Shown here one piece after another: positions 33,597 through 41,270 of a DNA stretch of 57,306 nucleotides. The notes beneath the pieces were generated by a model. That model saw only the letters and a list, made by a program, of their open reading frames with translations. It made no database searches and was not told the DNA's origin. Source of the DNA: Elusimicrobia bacterium GWA2_51_34 (lineage in GTDB: Bacteria > Elusimicrobiota > Elusimicrobia > Elusimicrobiales > UBA9959); the NCBI GenBank assembly GCA_001799565.1, contig MGTS01000031.1:1-57306 (forward strand), read 5' to 3'. Position 1 is the stretch's first letter. Each line of letters begins with the position of its first letter. Position numbers and translations under genes: made by a program.

Positions 33597-34691
33597 TTAT
33601 CTATTATATTTTATGATACTTTTGGCCTTATCCCAATTATTCTCGGCAATGTAATAGCCCTTTTTGCCATCGTTCACATGAGTAACTGAAATCTTGCCCG
33701 ATTCCTTTAGTTCATCAAGAATCTTTTTTGTGTGCTCGCTGAGGAATCCGTGCGTGGCAGTAAGCTCAATTATCTGCTGGTTGTTCATGCTACCCAAAGA
33801 CTTTAGCGTGTCCTCAAAAAGCGCCGCATATTGGCGGAAGTCTTCGCTGCATGTGCCGGTATTGAACAGGTGTTGTTCTCCAACACCATCCCGAATTCCT
33901 AGCCCGTCCGGGGATTTATCCCAAAAGATTTTGTTCGCCAGCATCATACCGCGAATGTGTCGAGTGAGCAGGAACAACGTGTGCTTACGTTGGCCCCCGT
34001 CTAATAAAATCGGACGGACAAACTTTAACCCAAACGACTCTCGGAATTTTTGGCAGATAGACTCGTTGAACTCTTCTATCCCGTCGTAGTTGTATATGCC
34101 CTTCGTTGTGAAGTTGGCTAGAAAATTCCTGGTGCCGGGCGGGATGTTTTCGGTGGCCGCAAACCTGTAAACATCCTGAGCCGGCAAGAATAGCAGGACT
34201 TCTGTGTAGTCAGAGCCGATTATTTGCCTAATGTCGTCCAGTTGAATGGTGCTATATGTGAAAGGATCCAGAAAGAAAAACTTTGGTATCTTCAGTTTGA
34301 GGACTGGCTGCAATTCCTGAAGGATATCTGCAAAAGGTTTGTTTTCAATTCCAACGATGGAAACATGAGGTATTGGACCGAATGAGGCAAGCTCGGCCTT
34401 TAAATCCACAGTGTATTTCTGGACTATGTCATTGAAAAGAATTTTCACTTCGGGATTGTGGTGTTCCCGTAGAAGAACGTCCGAGGCAAGCATTCTTTTT
34501 GCCTCTTCGAGTAGAACCAGCGGACTACCAAGCTTTCCGCCGTTCTTGCCGGGGCCACAGAATAAATCTGCTACAAAGCATTTTCCAAAGGTCATCAAGA
34601 CTTTGATTAAGTACCCGCCGATGTAGTCCTTGTAGAATTTAACTTTCGCTGCTGTTATGTCAGTCTGGGTTGTGTAGAACTCTTCGGGCAT
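33597..34691 (-). CDS. tcmP: Three-Cys-motif partner protein TcmP
   Basis: 364 residues from the ATG at 34691, chosen because GGAGGGA is seven bases upstream and the family begins [36 protein letters not shown] is the diagnostic segment, followed by a Rossmann-like core ([11 protein letters not shown]). A winged helix closes the protein ([21 protein letters not shown]). The partner DUF5131 is the next gene. First gene of the long leftward defence operon; transcription starts in the 34.69-34.80 kb gap, divergent from the archaeal-type block. Confidence 0.85.
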   Translation of the reverse strand: MPEEFYTTQTDITAAKVKFYKDYIGGYLIKVLMTFGKCFVADLFCGPGKNGGKLGSPLVLLEEAKRMLASDVLLREHHNPEVKILFNDIVQKYTVDLKAELASFGPIPHVSIVGIENKPFADILQELQPVLKLKIPKFFFLDPFTYSTIQLDDIRQIIGSDYTEVLLFLPAQDVYRFAATENIPPGTRNFLANFTTKGIYNYDGIEEFNESICQKFRESFGLKFVRPILLDGGQRKHTLFLLTRHIRGMMLANKIFWDKSPDGLGIRDGVGEQHLFNTGTCSEDFRQYAALFEDTLKSLGSMNNQQIIELTATHGFLSEHTKKILDELKESGKISVTHVNDGKKGYYIAENNWDKAKSIIKYNR

Positions 34692-34805
34692 AAAATCCCT
34701 CCTAACCATAAAGATATTATGGCTTTTTTTACATATAAAGCGTAGCAGATAAACCCGACAAAGATGTGTCTGCATAAATTGCTTATTTTACGCCAAAAAC
34801 CGCAA

Positions 34806-34815
34806 GATTTATAAA
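34806..34815 (+). promoter_or_regulatory. TATA box of archaeal type (upstream of 34863)
   Basis: GATTTATAAA preceded by purine-rich CGCAA (BRE-like). Transcription would start near 34837, leaving a short leader with AGGAAAA before the ATG at 34863. Confidence 0.4.
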
Positions 34816-34862
34816 CTCCGAAGGCTTTGATTTGGTGTCGCTCAATAGTGGCAACAGGAAAA

Positions 34863-35351
34863 ATGGCTATAAACATTGATAATTATAATCTAGTGAAAGC
34901 TCCAACGACTCATGACCTGGTAGCCAGGCTTTTCGGAGACAGGCTGGAACGGCAAAGACTTTCCGTGGCCGAGATATCTGCGCTAATTTCAGAAAGACAA
35001 AACATGCTCCAGAAAAACATAAAGACTCTGGATGATCAACTCTGCACTGTCGGTGGCATTAAAAGCACTTTCAACTGGATACATTATGCCCCAGATCTTG
35101 CCACACTTCTTAAAGATAAGCTTAGCCTGGAGAAAACTGTAAATGAGCTGGACATGAAAAAGGCGGATGAATACAAGCAGTGCTGGAAAGACATAAGCAC
35201 GCTCAGGATGGAACTTTTGGAAGGCCTGGCGGAATACATGTCCATCCACAACAAAGCGGAGATGTTGGCCCCGACATATTCCAATCCGCCGGCCCAGTCC
35301 CCGGCACAGCCATTAGCCTATGCGCTGCGCAAGCTTAACCCATACTCATGA
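34863..35351 (+). CDS. Helical partner gene of the HerA-nuclease
   Basis: 162 residues from ATG 34863 (AGGA six bases before; a GTG at 34848 is also in frame). Mostly helical: FGDRLERQRLSVAEISALIS, DDQLCTVGGIKSTFNW and LKDKLSLEKTVNELDMKKAD form a coiled coil of about 100 residues; the C-terminal 30 residues are Pro-rich. No family recognised. Its stop overlaps the ATPase start by four bases, so the two proteins are made together and probably bind each other. Confidence 0.6.
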   Translation: MAINIDNYNLVKAPTTHDLVARLFGDRLERQRLSVAEISALISERQNMLQKNIKTLDDQLCTVGGIKSTFNWIHYAPDLATLLKDKLSLEKTVNELDMKKADEYKQCWKDISTLRMELLEGLAEYMSIHNKAEMLAPTYSNPPAQSPAQPLAYALRKLNPYS

Positions 35352-37423
35352 CATTCAAAACCTCGGATGAAAAAGTGAAGGAGATGCTTATTAGCCTGCG
35401 CCCCGCCATGGGCGCGCAGGAAACCGAGAACATCTGGCAGGCCTATTGCCTTAGTGACGAAAAGATGAAGTCCGAGCTTGAGGAGTTGATAGGTCTTATG
35501 GTTTACAGAGAGCTTGGCAACGGACTTGGCGCAGAATTGGCGTTCTTTGTTCCCCCTCCCAAGGAAATGGCCGACGGCAAATACCCGCTGGGCAATGTTC
35601 TCTACGGCGGGAAACTTCTTTACCCGTTCGGCCTTAATGAAAAGGAAGTGGCGGAACACGTTTCCATAACGGGACGTAGCGGCGCCGCCAAAAGCACGCT
35701 GTTGTTCCATATACTACAAGGAATGCTTCAGAAATCCCCGGATGTCAAAATTCTGGCCTTCGACTGGAAGAGGGAACTTCGGGCCCTTACCCTGCACCCC
35801 GTATTCGGCGATAAAGTGCAGGTCTACACGGTGGGCAGGGAAGATGTGTCGCCCCTACGGTTTAATCCGCTTATCCCGCCGCCAGGGACCACTATCACCA
35901 ATCACATGGAGCAACTGCTGGATATTATCTGCCATTGCTTCTATGCCGGGGAAGGGGTGTTTGACATACTTACAAGGGCCATAGACGCCTGTTACAGGGA
36001 TTTTAAGGTGTATGATGGCAAAGCGACCCAATACCCCACCTTCAGGGACGTACACGTCAAAATAGACAGCTTTGACCTGAAGGGCAGGCAAAACGAGTGG
36101 AAATCCTCGGCTTTAAGGATAACCAGGACGCTCGGGTTCGGCGAATTCGGGAAGGTTGTAAACACGCCGCAGAATGACCTAAGCGGCCTTATAGAAAATA
36201 ACACTATACTGGAACTGGACGCCCTGCCGATGGCAAAAAGGGTGTTTTTCATAAGCGCACTGCTGGCTTGGCTTTATAATTACTCGCTGGCCAGAAAGAC
36301 CAACGAGGCAGACTATGGCAGAAAGCTGAACAGGATTATTGTTATTGAAGAAGCCCACAATGTGGCAATGAAGCACGCAGCCGGCGCGAGGGAGTCAATA
36401 CTTGAGCTGATGATAAGGCAGGCGAGGTTCCTAGGCATGGGCATGATACTGGTGGACCAGACCCCCAGCCAGCTCTCCTCCACTGTGATGGCCAATATAC
36501 ACACAAGCATAAGCCTGAACCAGAAGAACAGCGGAGACATAAGCGCGGCCGCCGCCAACCTGCTTTTGGATGAGAAGCAGCGGGATCAACTGAGCATGCT
36601 GAAGGTCGGAGAGGCCATAGTGAGACTTTCAGACCGCTTTTTAACACCGTTCATGATAAAGACCGACATCGTGCCAATAAAAGAGCAAACCGTGACCGAC
36701 GCGGCCATACGGGGGCATACAGCGGCCCCGAGCGGTGGTTATTCCGCCTATTCCCCTCCGGAAGCACCGCAGATAAGGCCGGCGCCAACTGATTCCGCCA
36801 ATGACAAACTAATAGATGATGAAATTAAAATTCTAAGGGACATTATGGAATACCCATTTATAGGCGTGGCAAAACGCTATAAAAGGCTATTTTTAAGCGC
36901 CAGAAAGGGCAATGACCTGAAGGAAGCATTGGCCGGCAGGGGAATTATAGTAACAGAGGAAATAAACACCGGCAACGCTAACCTTGTGCTGCTAAAGCCC
37001 ACGGAAGCCGGGCTTAAACTGGCCAAGGAACTTGGCCTTGAGCTGAAGAAAGTAGATTACCGTGCGTCACTGGAGCACGAGTATTGGCGCCACAAGGCGG
37101 CTAATTTTTGCAAGGCCCTTGGCTATCAGGTGGAGTTTGAGGTGCCGGTTAACGGCAATGCCGATATTGTGGCCAGAAAATCCGATTTAGCAATAGCTAT
37201 AGAAGTTGAGACCGGCAAGAACAATATTCCATATGCAGTAGGCAATATTAAAAAGAACCTTACGAAGGGGTTTGAGCGGGTGATAGCGCTGGTAAGCGAC
37301 GGGGCTTTTTTGGAGAGACTGCGCCTGCAATTAAAAGAAGAGAACCTGGATTCTGACGAAAGAGTCAAAATTCTGCCGGCCCACCAGTTCTGCGCGGGAA
37401 AGACGGATAATAAACCAAACTGA
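35348..37423 (+). CDS. HerA-family ATPase with C-terminal PD-(D/E)XK-like nuclease
   Basis: 691 residues. Walker A GRSGAAKST (109-117), Walker B IIVIEEAH (330-337) and LVDQTPSQL (sensor) define a HerA/DUF87 motor of archaeal style. After a linker (about 460-490) and a winged-helix region, residues about 574-680 look like a restriction-type nuclease: Asp606 (NADIVA), then E619-V-E621 and Lys624 (AIEVETGK). HerA usually works with a separate nuclease; a fused one is less common. Frequent AGG/AGA and ATA codons and the lack of a ribosome site differ from the neighbours. Possible role in DNA transfer, plasmid maintenance or defence. Confidence 0.75.
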   Translation: MTFKTSDEKVKEMLISLRPAMGAQETENIWQAYCLSDEKMKSELEELIGLMVYRELGNGLGAELAFFVPPPKEMADGKYPLGNVLYGGKLLYPFGLNEKEVAEHVSITGRSGAAKSTLLFHILQGMLQKSPDVKILAFDWKRELRALTLHPVFGDKVQVYTVGREDVSPLRFNPLIPPPGTTITNHMEQLLDIICHCFYAGEGVFDILTRAIDACYRDFKVYDGKATQYPTFRDVHVKIDSFDLKGRQNEWKSSALRITRTLGFGEFGKVVNTPQNDLSGLIENNTILELDALPMAKRVFFISALLAWLYNYSLARKTNEADYGRKLNRIIVIEEAHNVAMKHAAGARESILELMIRQARFLGMGMILVDQTPSQLSSTVMANIHTSISLNQKNSGDISAAAANLLLDEKQRDQLSMLKVGEAIVRLSDRFLTPFMIKTDIVPIKEQTVTDAAIRGHTAAPSGGYSAYSPPEAPQIRPAPTDSANDKLIDDEIKILRDIMEYPFIGVAKRYKRLFLSARKGNDLKEALAGRGIIVTEEINTGNANLVLLKPTEAGLKLAKELGLELKKVDYRASLEHEYWRHKAANFCKALGYQVEFEVPVNGNADIVARKSDLAIAIEVETGKNNIPYAVGNIKKNLTKGFERVIALVSDGAFLERLRLQLKEENLDSDERVKILPAHQFCAGKTDNKPN

Positions 37424-37445
37424 GATAAGCCGTATACCGAATAAC

Positions 37446-37799
37446 TCAGAAGAAGATGTCTGAACGGGGTATTGGGGCATTTTGAAAATTAAGCGCACTT
37501 CTCAGCCGCGTTTCCAGATCACGCATTCTAAGCTGCCGGCGTTTTCCCACCTTGAGAAAATCTATCGTTCCTTTAACTTCCTGCCACTCCATATCCAGCA
37601 GTTGTAAATATGCCTGGCTGTCTATAACCTCAAGCTCGGTACTGCCATGAAAGAAAGAGTCCAGATAGTTGCCCGGCCTACGCTCTTCGACATTCATCCG
37701 ATGGAACCCGGCCAGCGACTCCGCCCTATTAAGCGCAGTCGCTATTTGATTAAGCCAGGCATCCAAGACCTCCTCTGTTCTGTTCTTTTCATCGGCCAT
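37446..37799 (-). CDS. Protein of unknown function in the archaeal-type block
   Basis: 117 residues from ATG 37799: MADEKNRTEEVLDAWLNQI, EVIDSQAYLQLLDMEWQEVKG, and a C-terminal FLKVGKRRQLRMRDLETRL. Helical, with a basic patch. The start is chosen because a TATA box (37820-37828) lies 25 bases upstream and no ribosome site exists; the frame is open to a TTG at 37850. Convergent with the HerA gene. No family recognised. Confidence 0.5.
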   Translation of the reverse strand: MADEKNRTEEVLDAWLNQIATALNRAESLAGFHRMNVEERRPGNYLDSFFHGSTELEVIDSQAYLQLLDMEWQEVKGTIDFLKVGKRRQLRMRDLETRLRSALNFQNAPIPRSDIFF

Positions 37800-37819
37800 G
37801 CTATCCCAAAGAATGCCGA

Positions 37820-37828
37820 CTTTATAAA
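37820..37828 (-). promoter_or_regulatory. TATA box of archaeal type (leaderless, before 37799)
   Basis: On the minus strand TTTATAAAG, centred about 25 bases before the ATG at 37799, preceded by AT-rich CCTAAATA. There is no Shine-Dalgarno sequence. Confidence 0.45.
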
Positions 37829-37846
37829 TATTTAGGCGATTAGGCT

Positions 37847-38059
37847 TCAATAATCGCTGTAATCTTCTTCAGGGAAACCGAGACGTTTTTGGGCTTTTCC
37901 ACCAATTGTGTAGGTGTCCGCCAGGTGATCTAAACTGAAGGAGGTGCCTCTTAACTCCTTAACTATATGATCCATTTTCTGGCTGATGTCGGAAACCACG
38001 TGAGAAATGTAGTTAACATCCCGCTTCCATTTGCCTTTTGTTTTTTGCGCTTTTGCCAT
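37847..38059 (-). CDS. Small basic protein in the archaeal-type block
   Basis: 70 residues from ATG 38059: MAKAQKTKGKWKRDVNYISH, then SDISQKMDHIVKEL and an acidic end PEEDYSDY. The first 13 residues are strongly basic and could bind nucleic acid. TATA box at 38084-38092, 28 bases upstream, and no ribosome site. An ATG further upstream (38143) would overlap the divergent gene's promoter. Family not recognised. Confidence 0.45.
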   Translation of the reverse strand: MAKAQKTKGKWKRDVNYISHVVSDISQKMDHIVKELRGTSFSLDHLADTYTIGGKAQKRLGFPEEDYSDY

Positions 38060-38083
38060 TATGAAATGACAACAGCGATCAAG

Positions 38084-38092
38084 TATATAAAT
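38084..38092 (-). promoter_or_regulatory. TATA box of archaeal type (leaderless, before 38059)
   Basis: On the minus strand GAAAG-ATTTATATAC: a purine-rich BRE-like part followed by a near-consensus TATA box, centred 28 bases before the ATG. Confidence 0.5.
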
Positions 38093-38110
38093 CTTTCTAT
38101 TTTTACGGCG

Positions 38111-38126
38111 GGAAAGGCTTAAATAC
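38111..38126 (+). promoter_or_regulatory. BRE and TATA box of archaeal type (leaderless, before 38147)
   Basis: GGAAAGG followed by CTTAAATAC (38118-38126), centred 25 bases before the ATG at 38147. This is textbook archaeal spacing for a leaderless transcript. It lies back to back with the promoter at 38084. Confidence 0.5.
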
Positions 38127-38146
38127 CCAGCGCGCCTTACCATTTC

Positions 38147-38773
38147 ATGCTTAAATGGTTAAAGAGACTCACGAAGAAACCGCGGACGGACGGACGAAGA
38201 TATAAGAGAGCGAAAAAAGGCTTCATTCTTGAAGAGATAAAGGCGGAGTTGGCCAGCATTAAGAGCGCGCAGGCGCAAGCGGCCGGCGTTTCTGAGCGGG
38301 TAAAATATCATTCCCTATGTGTTAAAGATAATTCCGCAGCTATTGAGAATCTTCAGAAGCAAGTCACAGCTATAAGTCAAAGCATCTTAAAACTATCGAC
38401 TACACTTGAAAACGCACCAAAGACGTCGCCGCCTACGTTGCCTACGCTCTCGCCTACGCCGGACGCGAAAGATTTCACCCATCTACAGGAATGCGCGCTA
38501 GTAATACTCTGGAAGCTGACTGTAAAAGGAGACAATCAATGGATATCAATGAAGGCTTTAGTAAACGGCATTTATCCGGGACAGAACTATAATACGGTGC
38601 GCACGACGATCTTTGAGTATGTCCGGATATTTGAAGAGCTCGGTTTGGTCAGCCGACTTAAGCGCGGAACCCGCACTTTTATCGCGCTCACCCAAAAAGG
38701 CACCGAAACAGTCAAAAAGAGGCTAGCCGGCAAAAAAGAAAAGTTGTTGCATTTGCCAGAAATAGAAGCGTAG
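38147..38773 (+). CDS. Coiled-coil plus winged-helix protein
   Basis: 208 residues: a basic start (LKRLTKKPRTDGRRYKRAKKG), a coiled coil (about 28-92), a Pro/Thr linker, and a C-terminal winged helix (about 115-195, VLWKLTVKGDNQWISMKALV then TIFEYVRIFEELGLVSRLKRG). A DNA-binding regulator or partition protein is likely. No ribosome site; start set by the TATA box. Similar Arg/Lys-rich, winged-helix genes are common on archaeal mobile elements (family knowledge, not searched). Confidence 0.6.
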   Translation: MLKWLKRLTKKPRTDGRRYKRAKKGFILEEIKAELASIKSAQAQAAGVSERVKYHSLCVKDNSAAIENLQKQVTAISQSILKLSTTLENAPKTSPPTLPTLSPTPDAKDFTHLQECALVILWKLTVKGDNQWISMKALVNGIYPGQNYNTVRTTIFEYVRIFEELGLVSRLKRGTRTFIALTQKGTETVKKRLAGKKEKLLHLPEIEA

Positions 38774-38854
38774 GCGACGTATTGAATACGCTGGCTACGT
38801 TTCCCCCTTTGCAAGCAGAGCGGTGGCCACGCTTAAAACAAACGGAAACAAAAG

Positions 38855-39172
38855 ATGATAGAACAGAAACAAATACTTCAGAACGTTGAATTTTGGGAGC
38901 AGTTAATTCATACGCTGCATTTTTTAGATATAAGAATATTAGAGCACGTTTATCTCCGGGACTCCGGGGCCAGTTATTTTGCCGCGCTGGAAAAGACTAT
39001 GGGAAAAATGAATGTCAGGCGGACTGCCATAAGGAGCCATGTAACCAAACTTGAAACCTTGGGACTAATCAAAACAATACGCAGCGGAATTTTGGTGGTT
39101 AACTCAGTGCCGGAAATATCCGAAAATGTCGGCAAACTGATAACCCTTTGTAAACTGAGGTGGCAAGGATGA
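38855..39172 (+). CDS. Winged-helix protein of archaeal style
   Basis: 105 residues, nearly all a winged helix: DIRILEHVYLRDSGASYFAAL, RTAIRSHVTKLETLGLIKTI, and a final helix ISENVGKLITLCKLRW. No ribosome site; CTTAAAAC at 38832 is a possible TATA box but is only about 20 bases upstream. Its stop overlaps the next ATG (ATGA). Likely a transcription or replication regulator. Confidence 0.6.
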   Translation: MIEQKQILQNVEFWEQLIHTLHFLDIRILEHVYLRDSGASYFAALEKTMGKMNVRRTAIRSHVTKLETLGLIKTIRSGILVVNSVPEISENVGKLITLCKLRWQG

Positions 39173-39435
39173 GACTTGATGAAAGGGGTAGGCCCGGGCT
39201 GGAACAATTAGAAGCAATTAAGCAAAGGATACTCGGGCTTATAGAGGAAATGAAAGTGGCGCATCCTGAGAGGCTGAGGAAGGCCTATAACGAACATTAC
39301 CGGCAGGGGCAAAAGATAGCTTGGATTACCATGCGTAAATATCTGAATCAACTTAAGAATGAAAGCAAAATACGGGAAGAAATAATAAGCAAGGGTAAAA
39401 AAAGGACCATTTCTCTGATACGGGCTAATTTCTAA
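39169..39435 (+). CDS. Small basic helical protein next to iterons
   Basis: 88 residues from ATG 39169, which overlaps the previous stop and has GAGGTG seven bases upstream. The pattern LEQLEAIKQRILGLIEEMK ... ITMRKYLNQLKNESKIREEII looks like a DNA-binding helix-turn-helix of about 60 residues with a beta wing (KKRTISLIR). The last codons run into a CTAAGCA repeat unit (39432), the same motif as the iterons downstream, so it may bind these. Not a recognised Rep protein. Confidence 0.5.
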   Translation: MRLDERGRPGLEQLEAIKQRILGLIEEMKVAHPERLRKAYNEHYRQGQKIAWITMRKYLNQLKNESKIREEIISKGKKRTISLIRANF

Positions 39436-39485
39436 GCATAGCAGCCAAAACCTGATTTCGATCTAAGAGGTTTTTCGAAAAATAC

Positions 39486-39537
39486 GTCTATCTATATCTA
39501 TCTATTTATCTATTTCTATCTATCTCTATCTCTCTAC
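39486..39537. repeat. Tetranucleotide microsatellite (CTAT type)
   Basis: About 50 bases of CTAT units with a few changes to CTAT-TT and CTCT. It lies directly before the iteron array and, being unusually low in complexity, could be a DNA-unwinding or slippage region. Confidence 0.75.
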
Positions 39538-39541
39538 TGAA

Positions 39542-39625
39542 TTACTAAGCATAATGACACTATTTCTAAGCAAAGTCTCACATTTTCTAAGTATGATACC
39601 GCTATTTCTAAGTAAAGCGCCCCCT
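39542..39625. repeat. Iteron-like array, four 21-bp direct repeats
   Basis: The core TTTCTAAG (first copy TTACTAAG) occurs with CTAAG at 39545, 39566, 39587 and 39608, exactly 21 bases apart. Extra copies are at 39432 and, inverted, at 39699. Regular 21-22 bp iterons are typical of plasmid replication origins and partition sites. The gene-free stretch 39436-39834 otherwise holds a 16-codon open frame MAEELQIREVLLRNPH (39666) that may be a gene start cut off. Confidence 0.6.
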
Positions 39626-39834
39626 AAATTTACGTGCGGTAGAAATTAATTTTAACATCAAGAACATGGCCGAAGAATTGCAGATCCGCGAGGTCTTGCT
39701 TAGAAATCCCCATTGAACGTTCCTCACAATGCTAAAAGGTTTAATCGCAAAAAGGCATCCATCGGATATTGGGCGAACCATATACTCAATGATTTATGTA
39801 AATTAATCTGGCAGTTAATTCTAAAGGAGGTTAT

Positions 39835-40248
39835 ATGGGATACAGAGAGCGGTGTTTCTATGGTGAAAGCAAGGAAATCAAGCTGAGATTGCCTGGTGCA
39901 ATGTTGACAGAACTTAACCGATTGTGTATAGCTGATGAACGTCATTCCATAAGCAATGAACTGACGTATCTGCTCGGTTGCAAGTTAGAGTCAATAACAT
40001 ATGCGTGCCAAAGACAAAACGATAGGAAAACACGCCTTAAGGAATTAGAGAGCCTTGAACAACGGCGCGCTACCCTATGGAAGGCAATTATAATGGCCCA
40101 ACGAGAGAAAGATCTTGACCAATTGGTGACTGAGCTGCGACCATTGCTCAGTGAGCTACTTGCAGCCAAAGAGGCCTTAGACGACGTAATTGTGCAACCG
40201 GAAGAAGGAATGCCTGTAAATTGGCAGGAGGACCGATATGCGGAATGA
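39835..40248 (+). CDS. Ribbon-helix-helix-like protein with coiled coil
   Basis: 137 residues. Residues about 13-50 (KEIKLRLPGAMLTELNRLCI ... SISNELTYLLG) fit a ribbon-helix-helix DNA-binding unit; a coiled coil follows to about residue 120. A full ribosome site AAAGGAGG is five bases before the ATG, unlike the genes to its left, so the bacterial part of the element resumes here. It overlaps the excisionase-like gene by 11 bases. Confidence 0.55.
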   Translation: MGYRERCFYGESKEIKLRLPGAMLTELNRLCIADERHSISNELTYLLGCKLESITYACQRQNDRKTRLKELESLEQRRATLWKAIIMAQREKDLDQLVTELRPLLSELLAAKEALDDVIVQPEEGMPVNWQEDRYAE

Positions 40249-40630
40249 AATGTATGACAAGTTGCGTGTGAATTCATCTGGTTCCGGGCCAATGCTTGCT
40301 GAAGCATTAGAAACCGCAATCAAAATGTTTGTGAACTTGGTTCTACAAGAATGTGCCTCTCACCAAAAGCCCCGACCTGACGCAATGGGCATCCCCAAAG
40401 CGCCTGCCTCAGATAAAGCGATGGCTTTTGGAGATGCGCATAGTCACCGCCGACTTATAAATATAGGTGATCTATCAAAGTATCTGGGCACCCCTAAAAG
40501 TTCTATCTATACCATGGTCTGCTTAAAAAAGATACCAGAGAAGGCCATAGTAAGACTTGGCCGCTCCCTTAGGTTTGACTTGGCAGAGATAGATTCTTGG
40601 ATCGAACAAAACAGGGCGACAATATCATAA
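40238..40630 (+). CDS. Excisionase-type helix-turn-helix protein
   Basis: 130 residues. The C-terminal 60 (LINIGDLSKYLGTPKSSIYT ... RLGRSLRFDLAEIDSWIEQN) form a complete MerR/excisionase-like HTH_17 domain. The N-terminal half is helical and not recognised. GGAGG before the start. Such proteins help recombinases choose excision, which would fit the serine recombinase at 47.2 kb, or act as transcription regulators. Followed by a clear terminator. Confidence 0.75.
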   Translation: MRNEMYDKLRVNSSGSGPMLAEALETAIKMFVNLVLQECASHQKPRPDAMGIPKAPASDKAMAFGDAHSHRRLINIGDLSKYLGTPKSSIYTMVCLKKIPEKAIVRLGRSLRFDLAEIDSWIEQNRATIS

Positions 40631-40635
40631 AAAGA

Positions 40636-40680
40636 AGACGGCTATCCAAGAAAGCAAACAAGGGTGGCCGTCTTTTATTT
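40636..40680 (+). terminator. Rho-independent terminator after the excisionase-like gene
   Basis: AAGACGGC and GCCGTCTT pair around a 22-base loop and TTATTTTAA follows. Confidence 0.75.
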
Positions 40681-40720
40681 TAAATATGATAAATGTAGTT
40701 CACTTCTGAGAACGCCAGAT

Positions 40721-41149
40721 CTAACCCGAACACAATTCTTCGCATTCAAAGAAATCTGTTTCATTGTTCCAACAATAATGACTAAAATTACCAGCCGCCC
40801 AGCCGATATAATTCCCATTCGAAACATGAAGAATGCTTTCCACGCTCGTTGTCATATAGTGTAAATCTTTAAAGCAGGAAGGGAATTGCAACATAGCATA
40901 GTTTTTAACCAGAAAATCAGTACCGGCCTGCTGGCTTTCCAGATCATTGTATCTTTCATCTATGCAGTCATAGTAAGCGCTTTTTAAATCCTTAAGGTCC
41001 TGCTGGCAAGCCGCATTGGTATCTAAGATATTCATATACGACGCCGATGTTTGCGCAGCATAATTTATAAAGTGATCAACAAGAAAAATGCCTAAAATTA
41101 CCCCCCCCGCTATTATGGCGATTAACCGCCACTTATTTTTTTCTGCCAT
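40721..41149 (-). CDS. Single-span membrane protein, Cys-rich exterior
   Basis: 142 residues. One transmembrane helix (about 8-27, LIAIIAGGVILGIFLVDHF) then an outside domain with seven cysteines (for example ACQQDL, YDCID, FPSCF, HYCW, FFECEELC), probably disulphide-bonded. No family recognised. A run of eight G on the coding strand (41101-41108) lies in the membrane-helix codons and could cause frame slippage. It stands between two terminators. Confidence 0.5.
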   Translation of the reverse strand: MAEKNKWRLIAIIAGGVILGIFLVDHFINYAAQTSASYMNILDTNAACQQDLKDLKSAYYDCIDERYNDLESQQAGTDFLVKNYAMLQFPSCFKDLHYMTTSVESILHVSNGNYIGWAAGNFSHYCWNNETDFFECEELCSG

Positions 41150-41218
41150 CTTAGAATATTGGAGGATTCAAGGATTAATAAAGCTTTTGTTTTGAAAGAA
41201 TAAGACTGGTATATTAAA

Positions 41219-41250
41219 AACGCGGCCGGGGATGGAACCCGGCCGCGCTA
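41219..41250 (-). terminator. Strong terminator of the plasmid-type operon
   Basis: On the minus strand GCGCGGCCGGG-TTCCATC-CCCGGCCGCG followed by TTTTTAATA. Confidence 0.85.
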
Positions 41251-41270
41251 TTCTACTACCCATCCGGCAT

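Noticed and set aside
36342-36647. 101-codon antisense open frame in the HerA gene
   Set aside because: Shadow of the HerA codons; low-complexity Ser/Arg peptide.
39486-39625. CRISPR array
   Set aside because: The 21-bp units have no distinct spacers and no cas genes are near; microsatellite and iterons explain them better. No CRISPR array was seen elsewhere.
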